Shown: positions 17,344 to 25,632, counted from the stretch's first letter. The stretch: 42,891 nt of DNA from JAKSUT01 sp045616505 (GCA_045616505.1 JAZLGV010000049.1:1-42891); one strand, 5' to 3'. The notes: generated from the sequence alone by a model not told the origin. A program made the numbers and translations.

Positions 17344-18678
17344 TTATTTTCCTATACAAAAATGGTCAAAAATGTTATTTAAAATATCGTCTGTAATTAC
17401 TTCTCCTGTTATTTCTTCAAGAAATATAAGTGCGGCTTTTAAGTCTATTGAAATTAAGTCCTGAACTTCTTTTATTTGTGTTGTGAGGAGTGCTTGTTCC
17501 AGAGAGTTTTTAGCTTTTGTAAGACAGTCTTGTTGTCTGCTGTTTGTTACAAATTCAGTATCTTCAATTGTTTGGTGTCCGATAAGTTCTTTGATTTTTT
17601 CTTTCAATGTTTCAAAACCTTCTTTTGTAACAGTTGAAAGACTTAAATGTTCTGGTTTTGTAGAAGGGGCTAAATCTGTTTTGTTGGCGATAATTATGTG
17701 TTTTTTGTCTTTTATAAAGTCTAAAATCTCGTTATCTTCTTTTTGCAAACCTTGTGTTGAATCGTATAAGAATAGAATGATATCTGCTTCTTTTGCTGAT
17801 TGTTTTGAGTATTCAATTCCTATTTCTTCAACTTTGTCGATGTCTTGAGTTTCTCTAATTCCTGCTGTATCAATTAATGTAAGAGGAATTCCGTCAAGTT
17901 CTAATGTTTCTGTTAAAACGTCCCTTGTTGTCCCTGCAATTTCAGTTACTATGGCTCTTTTTAATTGAAGTAATGCGTTGAATAATGATGATTTTCCAAC
18001 GTTTGGTTTTCCAAGAATTGCAATTTTTATACCTTGTCTTAATATGTTTGATGATTTTGCAGAAACTAAAATTTTATCAATTTCTGATGATATTTTTTTG
18101 ATTTCTTCTTCAATGTATTCGTATTCAGGCTCTTTTACGTCTTCTGGAAAATCAATTCCTGCAATAATTTTTGACAACAGGTCGAAAATCCCTTTTTTAA
18201 TTTCTTGTGTTTTTTGAGTTAATGTTCCTGACAAATTTCTTGCTGATTTAATTGCGAAGTTTTGAGTTTTTGCGTGAATTATGTCGCAAACTGCTTCTGC
18301 TTGTGATAAATCCATTTTGTGGTTTAAGAAAGCTCTTTTGGTATATTCTCCTCTTTCAGCCATTCTTGCGCCGTTTTTTAAAACAAGTTCTAGTATTGCG
18401 TTTAATATATTTAAACCACCGTGACATTGAATTTCAATAACGTCTTCACCTGTGTAACTATTTGGATTTTTAAATGCCAATATTATTACTTCATCAATTT
18501 TTGTTTCGTTATCTTTTATCCAGCCGTGATTAATTTTACCTATTTTTATTTCATTAGAAAAGATTTGTTTTGCTATTTCAAAACTTTTTTCTCCGGAAAT
18601 TCTAATTATACCTACACCACCTGTACCTAAAGGTGTTGCAATTGCGGCTATTGTGTCAAATTCTTGTGCTATATTCAT
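17344..18678 (-). CDS. mnmE: tRNA modification GTPase MnmE
   Basis: MnmE works with MnmG to place the carboxymethylaminomethyl (or aminomethyl) group on U34 of tRNAs reading codons ending in A or G. The 444-residue protein has the tetrahydrofolate-binding N-terminal domain (FDTIAAIATPLGTGG), a helical domain with an inserted G domain, and the conserved C-terminal FCIGK. The G domain has the P loop GKPNVGKSS at 223-231, AGTTRD for the switch region, DTAGIRE and NKTD. All catalytic features are present. It has an AAGGGAT ribosome site. mnmG is not in the window. Confidence 0.96.
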   Translation of the reverse strand: MNIAQEFDTIAAIATPLGTGGVGIIRISGEKSFEIAKQIFSNEIKIGKINHGWIKDNETKIDEVIILAFKNPNSYTGEDVIEIQCHGGLNILNAILELVLKNGARMAERGEYTKRAFLNHKMDLSQAEAVCDIIHAKTQNFAIKSARNLSGTLTQKTQEIKKGIFDLLSKIIAGIDFPEDVKEPEYEYIEEEIKKISSEIDKILVSAKSSNILRQGIKIAILGKPNVGKSSLFNALLQLKRAIVTEIAGTTRDVLTETLELDGIPLTLIDTAGIRETQDIDKVEEIGIEYSKQSAKEADIILFLYDSTQGLQKEDNEILDFIKDKKHIIIANKTDLAPSTKPEHLSLSTVTKEGFETLKEKIKELIGHQTIEDTEFVTNSRQQDCLTKAKNSLEQALLTTQIKEVQDLISIDLKAALIFLEEITGEVITDDILNNIFDHFCIGK

Positions 18679-18698
18679 TTTTTATCCCTTTTGTAAAA

Positions 18699-18707
18699 AT
18701 TATACCA
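18699..18707 (-). promoter_or_regulatory. Extended -10 promoter of mnmE
   Basis: On the minus strand TGGTATAAT, an extended -10 box (TGn-TATAAT). No good -35 element lies upstream, as is common for extended -10 promoters. The predicted start is followed by a short leader with AAGGGAT. Confidence 0.6.
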
Positions 18708-18783
18708 TTAAAATTTGACTTTTTCGTTATTGTTATTAAATTTTTATTACTCATCCATGTGAATGATATTTTTTCGCATGAAA

Positions 18784-18811
18784 GAAAGATTTACTTTGAA
18801 AAAACCGATAT
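18784..18811 (+). promoter_or_regulatory. Sigma-28 (FliA/SigD)-like promoter of the flagellar rod operon
   Basis: GAAAGATT (18784-18791) resembles the -35 consensus TAAAGTTT at six of eight positions. ACCGATAT (18804-18811) resembles the -10 consensus GCCGATAA/T at seven of eight. The 12-base spacer is one base longer than in Escherichia coli but within the range of SigD promoters when counted from GAAA. It lies 35 bases before the first rod gene. Whether this organism has FliA is not visible in the window. Confidence 0.5.
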
Positions 18812-18845
18812 AAAACATGAAATAGACAAAGTTTGAGGTTATTTT

Positions 18846-19544
18846 ATGCAATTTGAAACAGGTATTCAATATTTAGATTCAGGCTTAAAAAGTGCTTTAA
18901 GAGGCATGAGGATTGAATCCACTTATGTTGCTTTAACAAGTGAAAACGTAAGAGGTTTTGATAAAGTTGGTTATCAACGTAAAGAAATTGTTAATTCATC
19001 TTTTGCTCAATTTATGGGTGCAGATGCTTTATCAACTGTTGTTGATGATAGAATTGGACGTCTTGTTGCAACTTCTCATCCTTTAGATTTTGCACTTGCA
19101 GAAAAAGGATATTTTCAAATTAAAGATGCCGAAGGTATAAAAATGACTAGAGATGGTCGTTTTAAACTTGATAAAGAAGGTAATTTACTTTCTTTGGATG
19201 GTGGAAAAGTTCTTTCAAATGTTGGTGTGCCTATCAAGTTGAGTGTAATACCTGAAAATATTAAAGATATAAAAGTTAATGCAAATGGTGAAGTTACTGT
19301 TTTAGATAAAACACAAAATAAAATGGTAAAAGCAGGTACTTTGGGTATTGTAAATGCTGACGGAATACTTGTTATGCACCCTGAAGTTAAACAAGGTTAT
19401 AGTGAATATTCAAACGTATCTTTACAAGATGAATTTATGGGTATGATGGCACCTTTGAGAAATTATGATGCAAATAGGCAAATGTTTATGATAGAAAATT
19501 CTGTTTTATCGAAAACAATTTCTCAATTAGGAGCTACATCATAG
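18846..19544 (+). CDS. Flagellar rod/hook-basal-body protein, FlgF/FlgG family (first copy)
   Basis: A 232-residue axial flagellar protein, probably a rod subunit. The C terminus has the family pattern YSNVSLQDEFMGMMAPLRNYDANRQMF, and the middle has DFALAEKGYFQI and MTRDGRFKLDKEGNLL, both typical of FlgF/FlgG. The N-terminal rod signature is altered: where the family has something like NNLANxNTxGYK, this protein reads SENVRGFDKVGYQRK. It is first in the operon, 24 bases before the second rod gene. FlgF versus FlgG cannot be settled from sequence; this one is the more divergent at the N terminus. Confidence 0.85.
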   Translation: MQFETGIQYLDSGLKSALRGMRIESTYVALTSENVRGFDKVGYQRKEIVNSSFAQFMGADALSTVVDDRIGRLVATSHPLDFALAEKGYFQIKDAEGIKMTRDGRFKLDKEGNLLSLDGGKVLSNVGVPIKLSVIPENIKDIKVNANGEVTVLDKTQNKMVKAGTLGIVNADGILVMHPEVKQGYSEYSNVSLQDEFMGMMAPLRNYDANRQMFMIENSVLSKTISQLGATS

Positions 19545-19568
19545 GCGGTTACGAAAGGATAATTAAGA

Positions 19569-20285
19569 ATGGAAAGAGTTCAAGGTGTAATAAGAAAATC
19601 AATAGTTAATGCTCAAATTCAATTTGAAAAATTGGGTTATATTGCTAATGATTTTGCAAATTATTCAACAAATGGTTACAAATCAGTAAGATTTGAACAA
19701 ATGCTTGATGCAGATGGAACTTTGACAGGTGTTTCAAGAACTGATTATAAACAAGGTTCAGTTAGAATTACAAGTAATCCTTATGATGTTGCTATTAAAG
19801 GTGACGGTTTTATCCCTGTGACATCTCCAACAGGTGATGTTCAATATACAAGAGATGGTTCTTTTAAAATCGGTAAAAATGGTTATTTGGTTACTAATGA
19901 TGAATGGTTAGTTGGTGAAGGTATTAAAATTCCTAACACTATCTATAAATTAATAATCAAAGAAGATGGTACAGTTGCTTATATGAAAGACCGTACTTCA
20001 AAAGAACAAACATTAGGTAAAATTCCTCTTGTTCAATTCCAAAATCCAGAAGGTTTGAAACAAGGTGATATGAACAAATTAGTTGCAACTGATGCATCTG
20101 GCGAAGCAAAAGTTGTTAAAAATCACAATTATATTGCTCAAAATGCTTTAGAATGTTCAAACGTAAATATTCAAGATAAAGCAACTGAAATGTTAAGATT
20201 AAATGCTTCTATGATTGCTTCTTTGCGTATGGCAAAAATTGTTGATGATATGTATAACAAAGCTATCAATATTAGAGAATCATAG
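19569..20285 (+). CDS. Flagellar rod/hook-basal-body protein, FlgF/FlgG family (second copy)
   Basis: A 238-residue axial protein. The N-terminal signature IANDFANYSTNGYKSVRFE is close to the family consensus, DVAIKGDGFIPV and YTRDGSFKIGKNGYLV are typical central motifs, and the C terminus reads SNVNIQDKATEMLRLNASM before a final helix. FlgG proteins are usually about 260 residues, so it is slightly short. AAAGGA precedes the ATG. The two tandem members probably act as the proximal and distal rod pair. Confidence 0.88.
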   Translation: MERVQGVIRKSIVNAQIQFEKLGYIANDFANYSTNGYKSVRFEQMLDADGTLTGVSRTDYKQGSVRITSNPYDVAIKGDGFIPVTSPTGDVQYTRDGSFKIGKNGYLVTNDEWLVGEGIKIPNTIYKLIIKEDGTVAYMKDRTSKEQTLGKIPLVQFQNPEGLKQGDMNKLVATDASGEAKVVKNHNYIAQNALECSNVNIQDKATEMLRLNASMIASLRMAKIVDDMYNKAINIRES

Positions 20286-20305
20286 TTGGTTAAAGAGAGG
20301 TAATT

Positions 20306-20656
20306 ATGTTTGAATCAATGAATTCAATAACAAATGCAACAAATGCTCTTAATGCAATTGCAAAAAGACAAAAAATAATCGGTGAAAACTTGGCAAATGT
20401 TGATACTCCAGGTTATACAAGAAAAGATATTAGTTTTGCTCAAGCAATGCAAGAATCAGGCTTTTCAACTTTAGAAAATAAACTAAATAAGAAATTTGGC
20501 GAAGCTCCAAGCGGTGTTTCAAACACTGGCGAAACTGTTAATTCAGCTCATGAAATTATGGAAATGCAAAAAAACTCTTTGATGTACACAGTTGCAAGTC
20601 GTCAAATGTCTAGTATAATCACACAATTGAAAACAGCGGTTAACGTAGGAAAGTAG
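20306..20656 (+). CDS. flgB: Flagellar basal-body rod protein FlgB
   Basis: A 116-residue proximal rod subunit. It has the rod signature IIGENLANVDTPGYTRKDI near residue 30 and ends in the amphipathic helix SLMYTVASRQMSSIITQLKTAV, which fits FlgB in length and layout. It follows the second FlgF/G gene by 20 bases and precedes flgC by seven, with AGAGGT as ribosome site. Confidence 0.93.
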   Translation: MFESMNSITNATNALNAIAKRQKIIGENLANVDTPGYTRKDISFAQAMQESGFSTLENKLNKKFGEAPSGVSNTGETVNSAHEIMEMQKNSLMYTVASRQMSSIITQLKTAVNVGK

Positions 20657-20663
20657 GTAATAT

Positions 20664-21089
20664 ATGGGTATTTTAGATGCTTTAGATACAGGAACAGGTG
20701 CTTTAAGAGCTCAAAGTTTAAGATTGGATGTCCATGCAAAAAACGTGGCAAACGTTGATACTCCAAATTATGTAAGGTTAATTCCTATCTTATCTTCTAC
20801 TAATCAATTAGGATTTAGTAATTCAATTGGCTCAATTGCAAATGGTACTGCAACTTTAAAAGGCGGAGTTACTTTCTCAGGTGTAATGGAAGATCCTAAT
20901 TTAGGTGAAAAAATATATAAACCTGGTCATCCTGATGCAGATGAAAACGGATTTATCAGAGCTTCAAATGTTGATCCTAGTGTTGAAATGGCAGATGCAA
21001 TCTTGGCACAAAGAGCTTATGAAGCAAACTTGGCTTTGGTAAATGTAACAAGAGCAATGGCTATGAAAGCAGCTGATATTGGTAGATAA
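20664..21089 (+). CDS. flgC: Flagellar basal-body rod protein FlgC
   Basis: A 141-residue proximal rod subunit. Key signs are LDVHAKNVANVDTPNYVR near the N terminus, the KPGHPDADENGFIRASNVDP segment that is diagnostic of FlgC, and the C-terminal EMADAILAQRAYEANLALV. Many genomes continue with fliE after flgC, but here a terminator follows within 20 bases. The rod-export adaptor must therefore be encoded elsewhere or be absent. Confidence 0.95.
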   Translation: MGILDALDTGTGALRAQSLRLDVHAKNVANVDTPNYVRLIPILSSTNQLGFSNSIGSIANGTATLKGGVTFSGVMEDPNLGEKIYKPGHPDADENGFIRASNVDPSVEMADAILAQRAYEANLALVNVTRAMAMKAADIGR

Positions 21090-21107
21090 TTTTAAAATAT
21101 AATGTGG

Positions 21108-21148
21108 AATAAGGGCGAATTTGCTTTTGCAAATTCGCCCTTATTTTT
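21108..21148. terminator. Strong two-way terminator, rod operon / TPR gene
   Basis: AATAAGGGCGAATTTGC (21108-21124), loop TTTT, then the perfect complement from 21129 to 21145 and a T run. Its 3' end touches the minus-strand stop codon of the TPR gene at 21147. Confidence 0.95.
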
Positions 21149-22082
21149 ATTTTAAATTCTGTTTTGCTTTATCAAGTTCAGCTTTGATTGCTTTTGGAGA
21201 ATAGCTTGTTTGTTTGTAGTTTTTTAATACGATTTCCAAGCCTTTTATGTATCTTCCAATATCGTTTTGTTTTTTGAAGATTTGGGCTAAAACATAGTAT
21301 AAATCATATTCAAATTGATTTTCTTTTATCGCTCTTTCAATACAATGTTGTGCTGTTTGTAAATCGTTTTGTTTAATTAAAATTTGTGCGATTATTTTAT
21401 AAGCTTCAACGTCTTTTGGGTTTAATGATATTGTTCTTTTTAGGTTTTTAAGTGCGTTATCTAAATCGCCTTGTTCAAAATTTATCGCTCCGATATTGAA
21501 ATATGCCCAACTGTAATCTGGGGAAATAGATAATACTTTTTGATATTCTTCAAGTGCCATATCAGTTTGTCCCAAGTCTTTGAAATGATTTCCTAAGTAA
21601 AAATGTGCAAAGACATCGCTATCATTTAAGTCTATGGCTTTTGTGTAATATTCTATTGCACTTATTGGGTCTTTCTTTTTGGTATAGCATAATCCGATAT
21701 TAAAATAGGTGTTTTCGTCTTTTGTGTCCGTTTTTATCACATTTTGAAATGCTTCAATTGCTTCATCAAGTTTGTTTTCGTCAAGATAAACTAAACCTAA
21801 ATTGTAATAAAAGTCAGTTTCGTCAGGTGAAATGCTTATTGCTTTTAAATATGCTTGTTCGGCAAGTTTTAGTTTTTGGATTTTTTCGTAACAAATTCCT
21901 AAATTATAATAAAGGCTTGCATCTTCTGGGAAAATCCCGATTAAAAAAAGTAGTTGTTTTAAGGATTCTTCGCAAAAACCATTGTCTAAAAGTAATATTG
22001 CAAGTTGCCTGCGTGCTTGCAAATTTGAAGAATCTTCTTTTAATATTTTCTGTAATTCTTGGATTTCGTCCATATCAGACAT
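21147..22082 (-). CDS. TPR-repeat protein, cytoplasmic
   Basis: A 311-residue protein made almost entirely of tetratricopeptide repeats, about eight copies from residue 22 onward. Examples are ASLYYNLGICYEKIQKLKLAE, TDFYYNLGLVYLDENKLDEA and AYFNIGAINFEQGDLDNALK. TPR arrays are protein-binding scaffolds. No signal peptide or extra domain is present, so the partner is unknown. GAGGGAG lies before the first ATG, and TATAAT (22105-22110 on the minus strand) is a plausible -10 box. It is divergent from metF. Confidence 0.9.
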   Translation of the reverse strand: MSDMDEIQELQKILKEDSSNLQARRQLAILLLDNGFCEESLKQLLFLIGIFPEDASLYYNLGICYEKIQKLKLAEQAYLKAISISPDETDFYYNLGLVYLDENKLDEAIEAFQNVIKTDTKDENTYFNIGLCYTKKKDPISAIEYYTKAIDLNDSDVFAHFYLGNHFKDLGQTDMALEEYQKVLSISPDYSWAYFNIGAINFEQGDLDNALKNLKRTISLNPKDVEAYKIIAQILIKQNDLQTAQHCIERAIKENQFEYDLYYVLAQIFKKQNDIGRYIKGLEIVLKNYKQTSYSPKAIKAELDKAKQNLK

Positions 22083-22137
22083 GGTATATCTCCCTCAAAC
22101 TTTTATTATAGCAAATTTTTTATATTTTTCCAGTTTG

Positions 22138-22146
22138 TGATAAAAT
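22138..22146 (+). promoter_or_regulatory. Extended -10 promoter of metF, near-leaderless
   Basis: TGATAAAAT (22138-22146) fits an extended -10 box. The metF ATG comes ten bases later without a Shine-Dalgarno sequence. Confidence 0.5.
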
Positions 22147-22156
22147 TATAACTATT

Positions 22157-23029
22157 ATGAGAATTAGCGATTTGTATGTTAAAGATAAAACGATTTTGTC
22201 ATTTGAAGTTTATCCACCTAAAGACGATGACAACTTTGAAAAATTAAATCTTTTAATTGAAACTTTATCTAGTTTAAAATCGTACAAGCCAGCGTTTGTG
22301 TCAATGACTTTTGGTGCTTTTGGCAAGCATTATGATACTTTTGAAACTCATTATAATATGATTTCAAAAATAAAAGAGCATTTAGATTATACATTAATGC
22401 CGCATTTTACTTGTGTTGGAACATCGTTAAATGATGTGAAAAAGTATTTTTCAGGTATAAAAAGTTTGGGTGTTGAAAATATTTTAGCATTAAGAGGGGA
22501 TATTCCAGAAGGCGAAGATATTTCAAACTATGAGTTTAAACATGCAATTGATTTAGTTAAGCTTATAAAAGCGGAAGAAATGTTTGATATTGCCGTTGCT
22601 GGTTATCCTGAAGGTCATATTGAATGTGATGATTATTCTTTAGATATGAAATATTTGAAAGATAAAATTCTTGCAGGTGCTGATGTTGTTATTACTCAAA
22701 TGGCATTTGATAATTCATATTTACTTAAATTCAGAGATGAAGTTGCGTCTTGGAATTTGAACGCAAAAGTTTCAGCAGGAATTATGCCTATAAAAAATTA
22801 TAAACAAATATTTAAAATGCTTTCTATGGCACGTGTTACTTTGCCTAAAAAGTTGCGAGAAGATTTGGAAAGATTTAAAGATAATAATGACGATATTAGA
22901 AAAGTTGGAATTGAATTTGCTATTAAACAATGTGAAGAATTAATTGCAAATGGGTTTGATGGCTTGCATTTTTACACTTTGAATAATAATTCGCCAGTAA
23001 ATCAAATATTAGATGAGTTGAAATTTTAG
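22157..23029 (+). CDS. metF: Methylenetetrahydrofolate reductase MetF
   Basis: A flavoenzyme that reduces 5,10-methylene-THF to 5-methyl-THF, the methyl donor for methionine synthesis. The 290-residue protein starts with LSFEVYPPKDDDNFEKL (catalytic Glu in the FEVYPP strand). It continues with FVSMTFGAFG, LALRGDIP, VAGYPEGH and ITQMAFDN, all hallmarks of the MTHFR barrel. The ATG at 22157 has no Shine-Dalgarno sequence and probably lies almost at the transcript end. Its stop codon overlaps the csaB stop by four bases. Confidence 0.95.
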   Translation: MRISDLYVKDKTILSFEVYPPKDDDNFEKLNLLIETLSSLKSYKPAFVSMTFGAFGKHYDTFETHYNMISKIKEHLDYTLMPHFTCVGTSLNDVKKYFSGIKSLGVENILALRGDIPEGEDISNYEFKHAIDLVKLIKAEEMFDIAVAGYPEGHIECDDYSLDMKYLKDKILAGADVVITQMAFDNSYLLKFRDEVASWNLNAKVSAGIMPIKNYKQIFKMLSMARVTLPKKLREDLERFKDNNDDIRKVGIEFAIKQCEELIANGFDGLHFYTLNNNSPVNQILDELKF

Positions 23030-24066
23030 TTGATTATAGTTTCTTCTATCTTTTGCCAGTCGAAAACTTTTGATTGACTATATTCAATAAGTTTATTTTG
23101 GTTTTCTTTTTTCATTTGTTCAATAGCGGTATCAAAATCATCGTCGGATGTCATAAATAAACAAGGTATTTGTGTTTCTTCTGCAAATTTTTCAACTTTT
23201 ATATCGTAAGAAATTGCAAGTGTTTTTATTCCGTATTTCACTGCAACTAAATTTGCATGAAATCTCATCGCAATCATATATTCAAGTTCTGAAAAATGTT
23301 CAATAACTTCATCATAGGTAAGTTTTGAATATATTTTTGTTTTAATATTTGGGTTTTCTTGTTTTATAGAGGTTTCAAATAATTTGCAAATATCTAAATC
23401 AAGGCTATCTTGGAAAGAATATATTTCAATTTCTTTGTCTGCAAAGTGTTTGTTTACATATTTAGCAAGTTTTTTTATGTAGTTTTCGTTTAAAGTTTTG
23501 AATTTGCGAAGTTGTATTCCAATTTTATTTTTAGGTGAATATTCTTTTAGTGGGACTTGAAAAAGAGGATCGCAAACTAAATCTGCATTATTTACATTCC
23601 ATTTTTTTAATAGTAGTCTGCTTTTTCTATCTCTAACGCATAAGTAAGCACATCTTTTAAGAGTTATTTTAGTTAAAAATGCTCCAAATTTGTTGCGTAA
23701 AGGTCCAAGTCCTTGAGCAAAAATTATTACTTTTTTATTGAAAAATAAGCATAAATTTATTATTACTAAGTAATAAATAAGGCTTTTTAAACTTGTTGCA
23801 TCTTGAAGTAAACTTCCGCCACCTGATATTAATAAATCTGATTTGAAAATTTGTTTGATTATGCCCTTTAAATCAAATGAATAAATAGAATTAATATCAT
23901 ATAATTTTTTTGTTTTTTCAGGATTAGAAGATAAAACAGTAGGATGATGACCAAGTGCTTTTAGCTTTTCTGTCAAAACTTTTAATATAGCTTCATCGCC
24001 AAAATTGTCAAATCCGTAATATCCAGATATTAAAATATTTTTATTTGATTTTTTCATATTCTTCAT
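23026..24066 (-). CDS. csaB: Polysaccharide pyruvyl transferase CsaB
   Basis: CsaB transfers pyruvate from PEP to the secondary cell-wall polymer, creating the ketal that SLH domains recognise. The 346-residue protein begins NILISGYYGFDNFGDEAIL, has LLISGGGSLLQDATS, VIIFAQGLGPL, and the later MRFHANLVAVKYGI segment, all typical of the PS_pyruv_trans family. It is last in the eda-kdgK-csaB operon and overlaps the kinase by 26 bases. An alternative start is the ATG three codons later. The SLH protein at 14108 is a plausible client of this modification. That link is inference. Confidence 0.9.
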   Translation of the reverse strand: MKNMKKSNKNILISGYYGFDNFGDEAILKVLTEKLKALGHHPTVLSSNPEKTKKLYDINSIYSFDLKGIIKQIFKSDLLISGGGSLLQDATSLKSLIYYLVIINLCLFFNKKVIIFAQGLGPLRNKFGAFLTKITLKRCAYLCVRDRKSRLLLKKWNVNNADLVCDPLFQVPLKEYSPKNKIGIQLRKFKTLNENYIKKLAKYVNKHFADKEIEIYSFQDSLDLDICKLFETSIKQENPNIKTKIYSKLTYDEVIEHFSELEYMIAMRFHANLVAVKYGIKTLAISYDIKVEKFAEETQIPCLFMTSDDDFDTAIEQMKKENQNKLIEYSQSKVFDWQKIEETIIN

Positions 24067-24982
24067 AAACTTCGTTTTTATTAGGTAAAGATTTTATCGC
24101 ACCAAGTTCTTGTATTTGAACGGCAGCAACGATTGCGGCAAATTTTGTTGCAGAAATTGGAGTGAAGCCTGATGATAGGGCATGTAAGTATCCACCGTTG
24201 AAGGCATCTCCTGAACCTGTCGCATCTACAACTTCTCTTTCTATAAATGGTTGGAATACAATGTCTCCAGCATAACCTGTGTAGTATCCGTTATTTTTTG
24301 TTGAACGGACTATGACTGTATTTATACCTAAATCCCAGCAACTTTTTATTGTTTTTTCGATAGAATCCATATCAAATATGTTTATCATATCTTTGTTATC
24401 GTTTAGGAATAAAATATCAATGTTTTCGTTTATTTCTTCAAAAAATTCTTTTGCTTCATCTGATGACACCAAAAGTGGTGAAAAATTAGGGTCGTAAGCA
24501 GTTGTAAGTGATTTTTCTTTTGCAAGTTTAAAAGCTTTTTTAATAGTTTCTCTTGTTGATAGAGAAAGAGATTGAACAGTCCCTGATGTGTAAAAATATT
24601 TTGCACTTTCAAAATATTTTTCAGATAAATCTTCTATTGATAATTTTGTTGCTGCTGTTTTTTTTCTATAATAAGAAAATTCTTTTTTGCCGTTTTTTAA
24701 TCTTGCTAAAAGATATAATCCGTTGTAATCTTCGGTTAATTTAACTTGAGAAATATCAAGTCCTTCTGCTTGCCAGCTATCCATTAGAAATTCTTTAAAA
24801 TAATCACAACCAACTCTTGATATAAAACCAACTTTTGAACCCATTTTTTGAGCAGCAATTGCACTTGTTAGTGCATCGCCACCATAAAATTTGTTGAATG
24901 TTGGCGTAATGCTTAATTCCTGATTGCTTGAAAGTTCTATTAAACCTTCTCCAATGGTTATAATATCTAATTTTTCGTCCAT
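24041..24982 (-). CDS. kdgK: PfkB-family sugar kinase, probable 2-keto-3-deoxygluconate kinase
   Basis: A 313-residue ribokinase-fold enzyme. The PfkB signature is DATGSGDAFNGGYL with the catalytic Asp in GSGDAF. The N-terminal half has ITIGEGLIELS, FYGGDALTSAIAAQKMGS and FISRVGCD, the pattern of KDG kinases. The next gene upstream encodes a KDPG-aldolase-type enzyme, which is the usual partner: the kinase makes KDPG and the aldolase cleaves it to pyruvate and glyceraldehyde 3-phosphate. Only four bases separate the two genes. The kinase's exact sugar is inferred from that context, and the aldolase is atypical. Confidence 0.8.
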   Translation of the reverse strand: MDEKLDIITIGEGLIELSSNQELSITPTFNKFYGGDALTSAIAAQKMGSKVGFISRVGCDYFKEFLMDSWQAEGLDISQVKLTEDYNGLYLLARLKNGKKEFSYYRKKTAATKLSIEDLSEKYFESAKYFYTSGTVQSLSLSTRETIKKAFKLAKEKSLTTAYDPNFSPLLVSSDEAKEFFEEINENIDILFLNDNKDMINIFDMDSIEKTIKSCWDLGINTVIVRSTKNNGYYTGYAGDIVFQPFIEREVVDATGSGDAFNGGYLHALSSGFTPISATKFAAIVAAVQIQELGAIKSLPNKNEVYEEYEKIK

Positions 24983-24986
24983 TTAA

Positions 24987-25598
24987 TTAGATACCTTTCA
25001 ACATCTCAATAATTTTTTTAGATTTGTCTGTGATTTCTTTGTAAGAAGAATTTTCGTATATTGCTCTACCAATACCAACTGCTTTTGCTCCAGTTTTAAT
25101 ATATTCTGGAATTTCTTCGATTTTTATGTTTCCTGAAGCCATTACATTTAAGAAAGGCATTGGTCTAAGTAAATCTTCAATGTATAATCTTCCGCCAAGT
25201 GCTGCGGTTGGATAAACTTTTAAAAGCGGAACTCTTGTTTTCCAAGCTGAATAAGCTTCGTTTGGAGTTGTTACGCATGCGATAAGAGGAATTTTTTTAT
25301 CTTTTGAAATCTTAACCATATTCATTTGGAATACTGGGCAAGATAAAATTTTTGCTCCAGCTTCAATAGATTTTGTTGCTTGTTGTCCTGTGATAACTCC
25401 ACCTGCTGCAACTGTTGCAATTTTTGAAATTTCATTGATTGCTTCATAAATTGATTCGTTTACAATGTTTAGTTCAACGATTTTTATTCCACCTTCAACC
25501 ATTGCTTTGGCTGTATCAATCGCATCTTGGGCATTAGAGCTTCTAATGATTGGATAAATTTTTTCTTCAGCAATTTTTTTGATTAAGTTTTCTTGCAT
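24987..25598 (-). CDS. KDPG/KHG aldolase-family protein, atypical active site
   Basis: A 203-residue TIM-barrel class I aldolase. The Schiff-base Lys is Lys127 in LLKVYPTAALGG and the general acid/base Glu is Glu42 in IVELNIVN, matching Lys133 and Glu45 of the Escherichia coli enzyme. Other signature segments have changed: GAGTV is AAGGV (residues 64-68), the PGV-TP loop is ACVTTP (107-112), and the phosphate-binding PTGG is ASGN (154-157). Catalysis is therefore plausible but the substrate may differ from KDPG. It starts with ATG after GAGGT and is first in the operon with the kinase and csaB. Confidence 0.85.
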   Translation of the reverse strand: MQENLIKKIAEEKIYPIIRSSNAQDAIDTAKAMVEGGIKIVELNIVNESIYEAINEISKIATVAAGGVITGQQATKSIEAGAKILSCPVFQMNMVKISKDKKIPLIACVTTPNEAYSAWKTRVPLLKVYPTAALGGRLYIEDLLRPMPFLNVMASGNIKIEEIPEYIKTGAKAVGIGRAIYENSSYKEITDKSKKIIEMLKGI

Positions 25599-25622
25599 AA
25601 CTACTACCTCATTTCTAAAATT

Positions 25623-25632
25623 TATTATATCA
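25623..25632. promoter_or_regulatory. Overlapping divergent -10 boxes, eda-type gene / cyclase gene
   Basis: On the minus strand TGATATAAT (25624-25632) is an extended -10 box for the aldolase operon, leaving a leader with GAGGT. On the plus strand the same bases offer TATTAT (25623-25628) for the cyclase, 11 bases before its ATG. The two promoters could exclude each other. Confidence 0.5.
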
